From: Craspedostauros australis
Lineage: Eukaryota; Bacillariophyta; Bacillariophyceae; Mastogloiales; Achnanthaceae
Direction of reading: 5' to 3'
Assembly (NCBI GenBank): GCA_026770025.1
Contig: JAMXDE010000010.1
Coordinates: 372,001-436,000, forward strand
Length of the DNA stretch: 64,000 nucleotides
Under the pieces are notes generated by a model. The model was given only the letters and a program-made list of their open reading frames with translations, was not told where the DNA came from and did no database searches. A program made the translations under genes and the position numbers. This document shows, in pieces, positions 42,550 to 52,365 of the stretch; within the stretch, counting starts at the first letter, position 1, and each line of letters opens with the position of its first letter.

Positions 42550-42753
42550 TGTTTATAAACGTGTTGGAAAGTTCCGTAGACGGATACCTTGCAATCGTGG
42601 AAGACAGTGATGGCTGTTATGATGACAATTGCTATTTCATGACATTGCTCCTCTGATGCTCTTGGTGTCTCGCTCTGACTATGAGTTGGCACACTAGATA
42701 CTCTCTCGCCATTACTCGTATTCTCTCTCTCTCGATATTTCGCGTCCACAACA
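42550..42753 (-). repeat. Candidate 5' LTR of the copia element
   Basis: Read on the minus strand, a 204-bp segment starts TGTTGTGG and ends TATAAACA. It is followed at once by ATAGATCAGGGCAAGCC, which loosely resembles the initiator-Met primer site of copia elements (TATCAGAGC type), and then by gag. No second copy was found, so this is inferred from position and ends only. Confidence 0.4.
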
Positions 42754-44994
42754 AGCAATATTGCATACTCGATATGTGCTCTGTATTCGACACATGCTCA
42801 GCCGTCTTGTCCTCTACTGGCCCACTACTCTGCGAGTATTCGCCAATGTTTTGTCCAAACTCCTCCTTGTATATCTACGATCTTGATATTGCTTGGCCAT
42901 TGAATCTTTGCCTTCTTGATCTGATGTGGAGACAGCTGCCAATGTGGTGACATGATGACATCCTGTCAATGTCAGCTGTTGTCTTCCATGGTCCTTCAGA
43001 TTCCAGATTCCATTGATGATGCAGTGGTCTGGTGAGGGTGTTGTCACTTGAGGTTTAGTTGGGAAATATATCAAGCCTGACTCGATATCACATGTTTTGT
43101 TGATGGATGGACGGACGATGTTCCTTATGCTCTCATAAATGGTTGTTCACAAATTTCCCCAAAATGTTGGTGGTTTTTGTGTGTCCGAATTCGTGATGTG
43201 ATTTCGATCAATCACAGTTCACTATCAACACGAATGTAGTTGCGCCGTCTGTGCATATAGTATAAGAGAACAATGAGTGAGCGATGCACATACACATGTG
43301 CACATTCCAACATTGGTAGCCTCATTCGGAGGGACATCATTGTTGGCAGGAGCCTTAGAAATCCTGGCATCACTGTCTGCAGTGGTGTCAACTGCATCAA
43401 GTGCGGGATCTGGTGGTGGCGCAATGCATGTTGGCAGAGTGATGCCATTGGCACTTGGAACAGTGGTGAAGTGGTGCAGATACATGCAGAACTTGCAGGC
43501 CTGGAAGTTGGCGACCCAATCATCGTCGCCATCATCTCCACAAGCATGAAACCATGATCAAAGCTTCCACCTGCCATGGACATGGACGAGATTGGCACAT
43601 CAATGCACCAATTGGGCATGGAACAAGTCATCATCACTGTTGAGCAAATTGTAGAATTCACCGTCAGTGGTAGTCTTGAGGTCATCCCACATGAGGGGAA
43701 CCACGTCCAACTGAGCCATGCAGAGATGAGGGAGGCATCAACAAGAGCATGGCGCTACCATTGTTGAAGCCATGATGGAAGGAAGAAGGAAGCAAGAATG
43801 GAGAGCATGGGCAAAGACGTTGAGGGAAGATACTGTGAATGTGACGGAATGCAATGTCCCTGAGCACTTGCGAAGAGAGGAAGTAATGAAAGATTCACGT
43901 GACACGTGAAAAAGCCATCACTTGTCACTATTGTGCGAGTGTGGTGTGTTTGAGATGGTACTAATGGTGGATTTAGAGTATTGAAGATGTGATGATCTAG
44001 GTCTGTGGCAGCCGAGGTGCCTCCATCAGCATCTGTCATCATACGGAAGTACGTATGCCAACAAGCGAGTTTGCAAAAGTTGAACACAACAAAGCCAACT
44101 AAAAATACGCAAAAATACTAACTTCGACCAATTCGCGCTGTCATTATTTGTATTTTGGCACATTTCTGACAGCTGCATCATCCAAAACATAAGAAAATTA
44201 ACAATTATGAACGCTTCCGAACACCTGATGTGACGTCACGACACAGAATTGCGGGAAGACATCCACGAACAGAGGGGAGGGACGGAACGCATCGATGATA
44301 AAAGCCTGTCGGAGCGACACACAGAATGGTATCGCATTCTGCTGTCGTGGTACCTGGCGCTGTCAGAGACCAATGACGAGCGCGCCAGTTTCGAAGGAAG
44401 GAAGATTCACTAAAAACAGGCAATTTGGTTACCGCAACCCCCACTTTTGATGACGTCTTTGGTGTCTCAACACATGTCACAAAAAAGATAAGTGGAAATC
44501 ATTTCACAACGGAGGAATACTTTCTTTCTTTCGCTCTCTTTAGAGATAGATAGAGGGAGGGAAAGGAATGCTGCTATGTCAGGATCATCGCTCGTGATTG
44601 TCCTGTATCGGCTGTTCCCTTTTGTGATGGCACGGGCCTTTCCAGTTCTTCCTGTTGAGATAGATGCCTGCTGTGGCTGAGATCTCAAAAGGTGGAGAGC
44701 AGTGTACATAGAGTGTGCTTGTGCAGTGCCTGAGAACGAACGAACGCACACACGCAGATGCATGTGCAAATGTATGTTCTTCGTTATCTCGATGTCGGCT
44801 TCTGTTGGAGACGACGTCGCATTGGGGCAGTGTGGGATCTTGCTGGTGCCATGAACTTGGGCGAGAATGGGAGAAGAAGCGAACGGAAAGGAGAGGAAGA
44901 AACAGGGCAAGCGAATCATTCGGATCGCCACCGCGCCAGTAACATGCCTGCACCAAGCCCGTACCACAAGGATTAATAGTATAAAAGATCCAGC
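42754..44994. other. Gene-free region beside the copia element
   Basis: No intact gene. Contains repeat copy B (43208-43310), a TGACGTCA palindrome at 44231-44238 and a GATAGATAGAGG patch near 44545-44560. The ORF at 43277-43549 and the minus-strand ORF at 43212-43685 have no recognisable domain. Confidence 0.5.
43208..43310 (+). repeat. Diverged repeat copy B (pairs with 37366-37450)
   Basis: Plus-strand copy of the repeat described inside the copia pol gap; the two copies are inverted relative to each other and about 5.8 kb apart. Confidence 0.6.
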
Positions 44995-45264
44995 ATGGAT
45001 ATCAATATCCAAAACAAGACAGGCAACACACCGCTTCATTGTTTTGGACTGAAGCAGTGTGTTCCCTCTTTTGCATTGAATATGCACAACCATGCTGCGA
45101 TGCTGCGTTGCTCCATCATCGACGACGACAAATGCGATCACAGCCAGGCAACAGCGCAATCATCATTGCTCCCGCAATCCCGCCGCAACCACGTGATCCA
45201 CACACGTGACCATCCTGGCAACAAGATAAGAGCGGCTCACCATTCCGCGGAGTACTTGGCATGA
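44995..45264 (+). pseudogene. Ankyrin-repeat remnant (weak)
   Basis: The first 14 codons after an ATG read DINIQNKTGNTPLHC, a near-consensus ankyrin repeat start, but no further repeat follows in this 89-codon frame and there is a stop just upstream. TATAAAAG ends only 8 nt before the ATG, too close to be its TATA box. Either a decayed ankyrin gene or chance. Confidence 0.25.
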
Positions 45265-45879
45265 CTCGCGGTTCCTGTCCTGTCGTCTCCTACCCTGGCT
45301 ATGAGGGCGGTCCTTGCGCCAGAGCGCTTCTCGGAGATCGGCCTTGAGGGAGGAAGTGGTTCTTGTCGTGCTGGCGACGTAGCGGCGATGGATGTGGCCC
45401 GACTCTCCTGTGTTGCCATTGTCGTCGAGCTTGCCGTCAACCCTGGACGCTCAGGCTCTTCGCGAGACCGTTTTCGCACCATTCCGCGCGCAACAGTGGT
45501 CGTTACGCGCCCAGAAAGTGCGCCGCATGTGCGAGAGCGATCCATTTTCACTTTTGTGTTCGTCTCCAGGCATGCCAATACACACAACAAGTGTGCGCAA
45601 AGTTCCGATCATGGAGCAACGAAAACCATCACCAACCACACGTAGGATCGTGGTCTTGAAATGACTCAGTCAGATCCTTCTTTCCTGTTGCTGCGTTGAT
45701 GTCGCTGTTCTCGTTTTGCACTTCCGTTGGTTTCTCCCCAGAGAGAGCAAAAGAAGGAACGAACAACGCTTCGTCGCAAGCGACGTCGATGCACATGTCC
45801 TTTGCGACATGTCAAACTATGACAAGAAGGCAAGTTCTTCAACTCTGTTCCATGACAACTTCGACTAAATCTGAATTTG
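45265..45879. other. Intergenic, no gene recognised
   Basis: Several overlapping ORFs of 60-115 codons on both strands; none has a domain or signal peptide. Confidence 0.4.
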
Positions 45880-46224
45880 GATTTGTTGAGTCATGGTTGT
45901 ATGGGTCGCGGGAAGTCACGGATTATCCCGAGCGACGAACGCAGATTGCGAAGTGCTTTTGCCACCAAGAGTGATTCCAGTCGCGTTTGCGCCTCATGGG
46001 ACATTGATGACGATCTGACAACGACAGTTTCCCTTCCATCTGTCAATTTCCCAGACGTGTACCGGGTGGCTGCTTTCATTGGGCCTTGGACGTCCACGAA
46101 TGAGAGTCTGGATCACGCGTACGCCACGCCGCAGTCGAACATGATGGCGTCATCATTTTCTTCACAAGGTTCTTCGAACACGATGCGTCATCAACGACGA
46201 GCAGGCGCATCTTGGCTTCAACCA
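45880..46224 (-). pseudogene. Possible response-regulator receiver remnant
   Basis: On the minus strand KMRLLVVDDASCSKNLVKKMM (from about 46213) matches the first strand, acidic pair and first helix of a receiver domain. After a frame change and a TGA, FVDVQGPMKAATR resembles the DVQMP phosphorylation-site block at about the right distance. The rest is not convincing and there is no intact frame. If real, it is a pseudogene. Confidence 0.3.
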
Positions 46225-48759
46225 ACGTTATTTTGCGGTTTGAACGCGCAGAAAAGGCACGATTCAAACTGGTTCGAAGGTAGCGCGCGTCTGCTGGCGA
46301 AATGGCGACCAAGCATTGGAGTGTACAATTCCGATTTTCGCAACACACACAAGGAAGATGCGCCGCGTGTGTGTGTTGCGGAAACGCAGTGCGCACAATT
46401 CGAAGGAAGAATGAGAAAGCGGGACACGAGTGGAAGTTTTGGACAAGTCGAACACTGTGTGACGCGGACAATTTGTCGCTGCCATCGTGGATGGATAGCG
46501 CGCGTGATGGTGTGATTCGGCCAAGGAACAGGGAAGATCCTTTGTTCTTCCTTCTTTTGTCTGTCGCAGAGCGCGTGTGTTTGGGAGTCTTCTTCATGTG
46601 TTCGTGTCTTCGTGCCTCTTCGTGTGCGCGCAACACGCTATGTGGAGGAGGTAGTCCTTTTTGGTTCCCTCCGCATTTCTTCGCTTTCGTGGGCGCAGTG
46701 TGCGCATCCGTGCCGTTGCGCGCGACCCCTTGTTGCTGTTGTTGTTGTTGTTGTCCCAGACTTTGACGATACCACAGCGGCAGCGGTCACCGACACCGCA
46801 ACCACAGCAACATCAATCGGAGAAGAAGCAAGAAAGATTGCGCTCTTGTGCTCTCCCTCCCTGGATACCTTCGGTCAGAAGAGAGAGACGAGAAGGTTCT
46901 TTCGACTCCTGTCGCGTCATCTGCAGCTGCTCCGGGCGCAGACACAGACACAAACACACACAGAGATCTCATTGCCCCTCCTACTGGATCTGCTCGTTCC
47001 ACACATACGGCTTATTGATACAAACCCACACCCACACACGCACACGCACAACAACGACAACGACAGACCAACACCGAACATCCACCCCTCACACGAGTAT
47101 CACCGTTACCGTTGTTGTCACAGTAGGAACCTTTTCAAAATCTCGCTCGCGAGCACGGTATCAACAAGCAGAGTGCTGAGTCGTTTCGTCTCATCTGGCT
47201 GTGTCTCTTTCTGGGTCACAGAGTCCAGTCCGTGTCGAACAACGGGACACAGGAGTATCGCCACCGAGCAGCAGGGACAGCAGGAATTCCAGGAATTGCA
47301 GCAGCAACAACCACAGCAGCAACCACAGCAACAACCACAGACACGGCAGAGGATTCCACACCATCAACCTTACGAGTATTGTGGCAGTACGAGTGCACCA
47401 CAAGACGCGCAAAGGAAGAATACAACCTCCAGAATACGATCGAACAGTTCAGAGCATCGCACAGGACGAGCAGCGCTGCACACAAGACACACGACCTTGG
47501 TTTTGAACTGCGCCACAGCTCAACGAAGACAACTCCACTGGAAGTACGAGCTGAGCATCCGCAACAGAGGCGCGTGGAAAGTTCGGGGAGACCAAGCCCT
47601 TCATTTTCGCCAGCAGACACACCAGCTAACACAAAGGCAACAAAGGCAACAAAGGCAACCAACAAACGAGCATCTTCTCTTCACATATTCTCCAACGCCT
47701 TCACGCCTTGATGCGTCGACTTCCACATCGCATCCAAGACAGACCCTGACGCAGGAGCTCGCTCAAGTGAAGAAGTCTCGCCACAAGGGCAGGCGGCGCA
47801 CAGGGCAGCGAGACAGCGCGCTGAGTGTTGGCGAAGGCTGAAGAAGGATCCCATCGTCAGTCCGTCCCAGCACCATACGAGTACGCAGACAACCACGGCT
47901 GCTGTTGTTGTTGTTGTCGTTGTCGTCGTCGTCATCTTCCAAACGAGTAGTCAGCCCCTTGGGAACGGGAAGCAGTCGCTGCTCGGGTTGCTTGCATCCA
48001 AAAGCCTCTGGACGTTGGGATCGACATCGACATCAACATAGTCATATTGCCATACTACCAGACGCTCAGAAGAGTGTAGTGGAGTGCAGTGCAGTGCAGC
48101 GCAGTTCAGCTGACGGATCTTTGTTCCCAAGATCACACAGCTCTTGCAGAGACAGAGACATCATCTTCACCATCACGGACGCACCACCCTCATCAACATC
48201 AACATCTCTGTCCCATTCTTCGACATCAGCTCCAACTTCGACTTCAACATCAACAACGTCCGCGATAGATACGAGCTACAATTGTGAAGAACAATCGCAG
48301 TTGCTGCGACCAGAACTCCAGAAGCCACAAATTCTCAACCCACAAAAGAAGAAGGCGTCTCCGAGGAGGAGTGGGCCTGTCCAAAAGCCAGACTCTCTCG
48401 TGGGAGGCGGCCACAACAACCCCTGCGAAAGAAGCGGAAGCGGGCACCCAGACGGGAGGTCGCCCCATCCCTTCTCTCCTTGTCCATCCGGCGCCCACTC
48501 ACATCCGACCACAAACTATACTACACACCTGCTCTATTATATTATATTCCATAATATAATATAATATAATAGACACTCAAGGGGGAGGAGTCTAAAGAGA
48601 GCAGAGCAGAGGAGAGGAGCGTCGAGCAGAATACTCTTGTGGAGAACACCTCGCAAAAACAAGGGTAAAGCGAAGGCAGGCTGAGACGAACACTCCACAC
48701 CATCCTCAGGCCAAAGCAAACCAGGTCAGGCAAGCAAGCAAGCAACCACATCGACCAGC
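46225..48759. other. Long upstream region of the CCCH gene
   Basis: 2.5 kb without a gene I can support. It is CA/CT-rich, with a CAG/CAA run at 47298-47340, TACGAGTA at 47371-47378 and 47876-47883, and a 15-bp perfect hairpin at 48534-48572. A 409-codon ORF (46612-47841) starts with GTG and is mostly low complexity. It may include a long leader. Confidence 0.5.
48534..48572. repeat. AT-rich perfect inverted repeat
   Basis: The arms CTATTATATTATATT (48534-48548) and AATATAATATAATAG (48558-48572) are perfectly complementary around a 9-nt loop. It lies 188 bp upstream of the CCCH start codon, in an otherwise C-rich leader. Confidence 0.9.
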
Positions 48760-51519
48760 ATGTCTGTTCCCGCACAATCTACACGCCGCAGCTCGGCCAT
48801 GGCCCGGGAGGATTGCAGGGATTACCTCCGGACGGGTCGTTGCAAGTACGGCATCTCCTGCAAGTACTTTCATCCCCCGAACGTGCAGAGCGGTGGAGGG
48901 ATGAAGACGCCCACGGACCCCAACGAACCAATGTTCCCCATCCGTCCCACCGAACCTATTTGCCAGTACTACATGAAACATGGCACTTGCAAGTTCGCTC
49001 AGTCATGCATCTTCCACCACCCACCAGAGTTAAACAACATCAATGCTCACGGTGGCAATACCGGCAACGGTAACGGTAGCGGTGGTGGTTCGGCTGGGAG
49101 CACGGGACACCATGGCATCCACCACAAGCCTGCGACTTCATTCATTGCGCTTGGGGGAGGTGGCGCTGTCATGAACATCGGGGATCTGAACGGAACAGCC
49201 GACTTGCGGCAGAACCACACAATTCTCTCCTCATCGTCGTCTTCTTCTTCTTCCGCACTACACAACTTCCATCACAACCAAAACCATCTCAACAACAGCA
49301 ACGGCAACACATGGGCATCGGACCCCAACGTGCAGATCCTCCCGCAAAGGCCCAACGAACCGAACTGCGCTTACTTTCTCAAACACGGTAGATGCAGATT
49401 CGGTGCGACGTGTCGATACCATCACCCAGTTCGCATCGTGCAAACTGGGGAGCCTGGCTCGCAACATGATGCGATCGACAACATCAACAAAACTGCAAAC
49501 AGTAATCAGGCACGTTCTGCCCTGGACGTTTTGGCGCAAAATACTGCAGGTTTGAACAAGAACGGCAGAACTCGTGGTGACGGTAGCGGCAGCAGTAGCG
49601 GTAGCCGGCCGAACACCAGTCAGCACAAGCACCCTATTCATGTGCACCAATCCCCTGGTCCGAACAACCCCAGCAAGCTCCACTATGTCACTCCCCTCCA
49701 GGCCAACTTCCAACATGCCCATTTCGTCATGCCCAATGGATCGGTTTCCTTCATGTCGCTTGACGATTCGATATCATCGGCTCCCATGATCGCCGTGCCG
49801 CAGACTTCATCGGAGAGTCCAAGCAACAATAATGACAGCAGCAGCGGCGGCAACGGTCACAAGGAGAACAACGACAACGCCGGCAGCATGCACGAACAAC
49901 CTCAGCATTCGCCTGGTTCGCAGACGTCCGTCATACCACAGACGCCAAGCAGCGACGGAGTTGGGAAGCCTCTGATCCTCTGTCGCGAAGTGGCATCATC
50001 AACATCATCCACTTCCATCGCCTCGTCGTACGACACGATGACATCGAATGCTGACCTGTATATGCCCCATGGTGATTCCACCAGCACTCTGTGGACGAGC
50101 CGCCACAGTAACGGTAGCATCGCTGCGTTGGCCAGCGCAGCAAACGGCAGCACTGGCGCTATGGGGACATTCGGTGCGGACAACAGCACAGGCAACACCC
50201 CATCTTTCGCATCGGGCAATGCCAGCGACCATTCTCGTTCAAAGAGTCTGCCGGCAACCCAGCGCCCGCCGACCCATCACCACAATGCACCAAGCGGTGG
50301 GGTTATTACTGGTGCGTCGCAAGGGGATGGTGCAGCTCCGCGGTACGATTCCGCGTTCCCTCCCATCACCAACCGGGTCACCGGAACACATACAGGCACG
50401 AGTTTCTCATCAAGCTCGACCACGCCCTCCCGTAGCTCGACATGGGGCCGGGGGCGTCGATCGGTCTCGTTCGATCATACCCGATCGCACGCCTCAAGCC
50501 AGCTACAGAAGAGCAGCAGCGTCCCCGAGTTTGGCGATCAACTCCACTCTGACGATGGGGCGCTGCCGGGCAACCGACAACCTGCCGGGTCCTTCCATGG
50601 CAGAAGACATGGAAAGCAGCAGCGCCAGCAGCAACCACCGAGAGAGGTCGACGAAGGGCTGTCTCGCATGACATCTGCGTTGCTCACGATGCTGGACACA
50701 ACAGAAGAGATCCCGCAGGAGGAGGGCTATGACATCGACGATCTCAACGACGAGGATCGTCCTTCATCGCAAGCATCGACGCCACCAACAAGAACCAGGT
50801 ACGGCACCAAGGCCGCCTCCATCAACCATGGTTCTGACGCCGCTTCGTCGCATTCACGTCAACCTGCGCGAGGCCAGAACCCAAACGACACACAGACGCT
50901 GTACTACGACAACAGCGTCTACGGAGATTCACGCTCAGGTCCATACAGCAATGTATCCGGCACTGGAGCTGGGATGGCGATGGGTATCAACATGAGAACC
51001 AGTGGTCTTGAACCTATCGGCGGCCATTATCCGCAGCACCTACAACAACAGCAGCAGCAGAACTCATCGGGTTATCTCGATCAGAGCCAGTACTACGGCC
51101 ACCATCAGTCACAGCCATTCCAGCACAACCAGCCATCGTACCACGACCTTGGGACGCCCTCACAGCAGGCAGGACACAATAGCTATCATCATCACCAGCA
51201 AGATGAGTACCAACACCCTCCAGGGTTCATGTCCTTGTCAACTGGCAACGCTGGCGACACAAGGATTCATCCCACTAACCCATATCGCCACGCCCGCGAG
51301 CACTTGGCATCAGCAACGCCAGCGATGGGATCACATCAAGACGTCGCTGCCGAAGCGGCAGGGTGGTCTTCATCACCACATGAGTACGCCGTAGGCTCGA
51401 TGGACCAGTACTTTCCGGATGCCAACATCTTGGGGGAACTCAGCCATCGACAACGAAGTGCATCCACAGGATCGCCATCCACGGCAGGTTCGGCACATAT
51501 CGGACTGTATCTATCGTAA
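48760..51519 (+). CDS. Three-finger CCCH zinc-finger protein, plant ZFN type
   Basis: 919 residues from ATG at 48760. Three C-x8-C-x5-C-x3-H fingers sit in the first quarter: Cys19-28-34-His38, Cys68-77-83-His86, and a third near 202-221 (CAYFLKHGRCRFGATCRYHH). Each follows an Asn/Thr-Glu-Pro lead (RPTEPICQYY, RPNEPNCAYF), as in plant tandem CCCH proteins that bind RNA or DNA. The remaining 700 residues are low complexity (Ser, Asn, Gly, His, Gln) with no fold, typical of RNA-granule or regulatory proteins. No intron is needed. The upstream sequence is long, C-rich and carries a hairpin, so post-transcriptional control is possible. The finger count and spacing are read directly; the nucleic-acid target is unknown. 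Confidence 0.88.
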   Translation: MSVPAQSTRRSSAMAREDCRDYLRTGRCKYGISCKYFHPPNVQSGGGMKTPTDPNEPMFPIRPTEPICQYYMKHGTCKFAQSCIFHHPPELNNINAHGGNTGNGNGSGGGSAGSTGHHGIHHKPATSFIALGGGGAVMNIGDLNGTADLRQNHTILSSSSSSSSSALHNFHHNQNHLNNSNGNTWASDPNVQILPQRPNEPNCAYFLKHGRCRFGATCRYHHPVRIVQTGEPGSQHDAIDNINKTANSNQARSALDVLAQNTAGLNKNGRTRGDGSGSSSGSRPNTSQHKHPIHVHQSPGPNNPSKLHYVTPLQANFQHAHFVMPNGSVSFMSLDDSISSAPMIAVPQTSSESPSNNNDSSSGGNGHKENNDNAGSMHEQPQHSPGSQTSVIPQTPSSDGVGKPLILCREVASSTSSTSIASSYDTMTSNADLYMPHGDSTSTLWTSRHSNGSIAALASAANGSTGAMGTFGADNSTGNTPSFASGNASDHSRSKSLPATQRPPTHHHNAPSGGVITGASQGDGAAPRYDSAFPPITNRVTGTHTGTSFSSSSTTPSRSSTWGRGRRSVSFDHTRSHASSQLQKSSSVPEFGDQLHSDDGALPGNRQPAGSFHGRRHGKQQRQQQPPREVDEGLSRMTSALLTMLDTTEEIPQEEGYDIDDLNDEDRPSSQASTPPTRTRYGTKAASINHGSDAASSHSRQPARGQNPNDTQTLYYDNSVYGDSRSGPYSNVSGTGAGMAMGINMRTSGLEPIGGHYPQHLQQQQQQNSSGYLDQSQYYGHHQSQPFQHNQPSYHDLGTPSQQAGHNSYHHHQQDEYQHPPGFMSLSTGNAGDTRIHPTNPYRHAREHLASATPAMGSHQDVAAEAAGWSSSPHEYAVGSMDQYFPDANILGELSHRQRSASTGSPSTAGSAHIGLYLS

Positions 51520-52365
51520 TCCGTCGCTCGTTTTGAATCCTCAGTACTCGTCGACAGATAGGGTCGCTGGGGATAAGAAAACGAGCGTTGCCAGGACATT
51601 CTGCCCACCACAAGGCTACCGCACCATAGACTACATTTACCATTTACGCTAAACAGCGCGACGCAGAGAGAAAGAGAGAGGGCATGCCGATGAACAACGC
51701 TGGCGCACGTCATACCACACCAATATCCAAACAACCGCAACACTGCCATCATTATCATCTTTTACAACGTGCGAATACACACCATACAACTGGAGGATTC
51801 TAAATTTCAAAGAGGAGAACGAGGGAGAGCGACATCTGCTATCAACGCAACAAAACGGTCTCAACCAGACATGTATACTTACTTTTTTTCCATACCGAGG
51901 ACAAGGGAAGCGTGGAATGGGCCAAGGCGAATCCGAGCAGCACCTCTGCACGCGCACTGCAACACAAGTCTCGCCGAGATTCACGGAGCGCCAACAACAA
52001 TCCAACCTTCGCCTCTTGTCCACATCAACCCGTCAATCACTCACTCGCTCATACCATTCGCGTACATATCACCCTACCTGTTGAAAACATGCCCAGAGGA
52101 ACATACAGAATATAGTGTAACATACATTTGTTCACACATATTATATTATACAATACTCTCTGTCCTGCTCGTTCTAAGGCGAAACGCTCTCGTTTGTTTT
52201 GTTGCAGAGTACGACTTGTAGTGATCACCAGAGCGCCAGATTCTCGGCCTTACTCGTACATGGTGTACAGCTACTTGTGTACACATGGTACCTACGAACA
52301 CTAGTATGTACTGGTACATACGCTCGTGGAGGGTGCACGCCTGATCCAGTTTTCAGCCAACCCTT
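51520..52365. other. Convergent intergenic
   Basis: 3' flanks of the CCCH gene and HCF101-type gene. No gene recognised. The octamer TACTCGTA is at 52251-52258, near the HCF101-type 3' end. The ORF at 51769-52221 has no domain. Confidence 0.5.

Larger units (their letters stand above)
36990..42753 (-). mobile_element. Degenerate Ty1/copia LTR retrotransposon (diatom CoDi-type)
   Basis: The element reads right to left: LTR-like end (42550-42753), gag with two CCHC knuckles, protease, integrase, the first part of reverse transcriptase, then a foreign insertion, then an RNase H remnant. The order PR-IN-RT-RH is diagnostic of copia. Breaks visible are two frame changes between gag and integrase (40267-40510), an in-frame TGA in RT at 37845-37847, and loss of most of RT between about 37735 and 37376. 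In that gap lie a tRNA-like sequence and an LTR-like repeat. No matching 3' LTR was found. The copy cannot be autonomous. The left boundary is approximate. Confidence 0.85.

Noticed and set aside
44467..45159. 230-codon minus-strand ORF
   Set aside because: No domain, and internal segments look like random translation of CA/GA-rich DNA.
46612..47841. 409-codon plus-strand ORF with a poly-Gln stretch
   Set aside because: Starts with GTG, is Thr/Arg/Gln low complexity throughout, has no domain, and other frames are equally open in this CA-rich leader.
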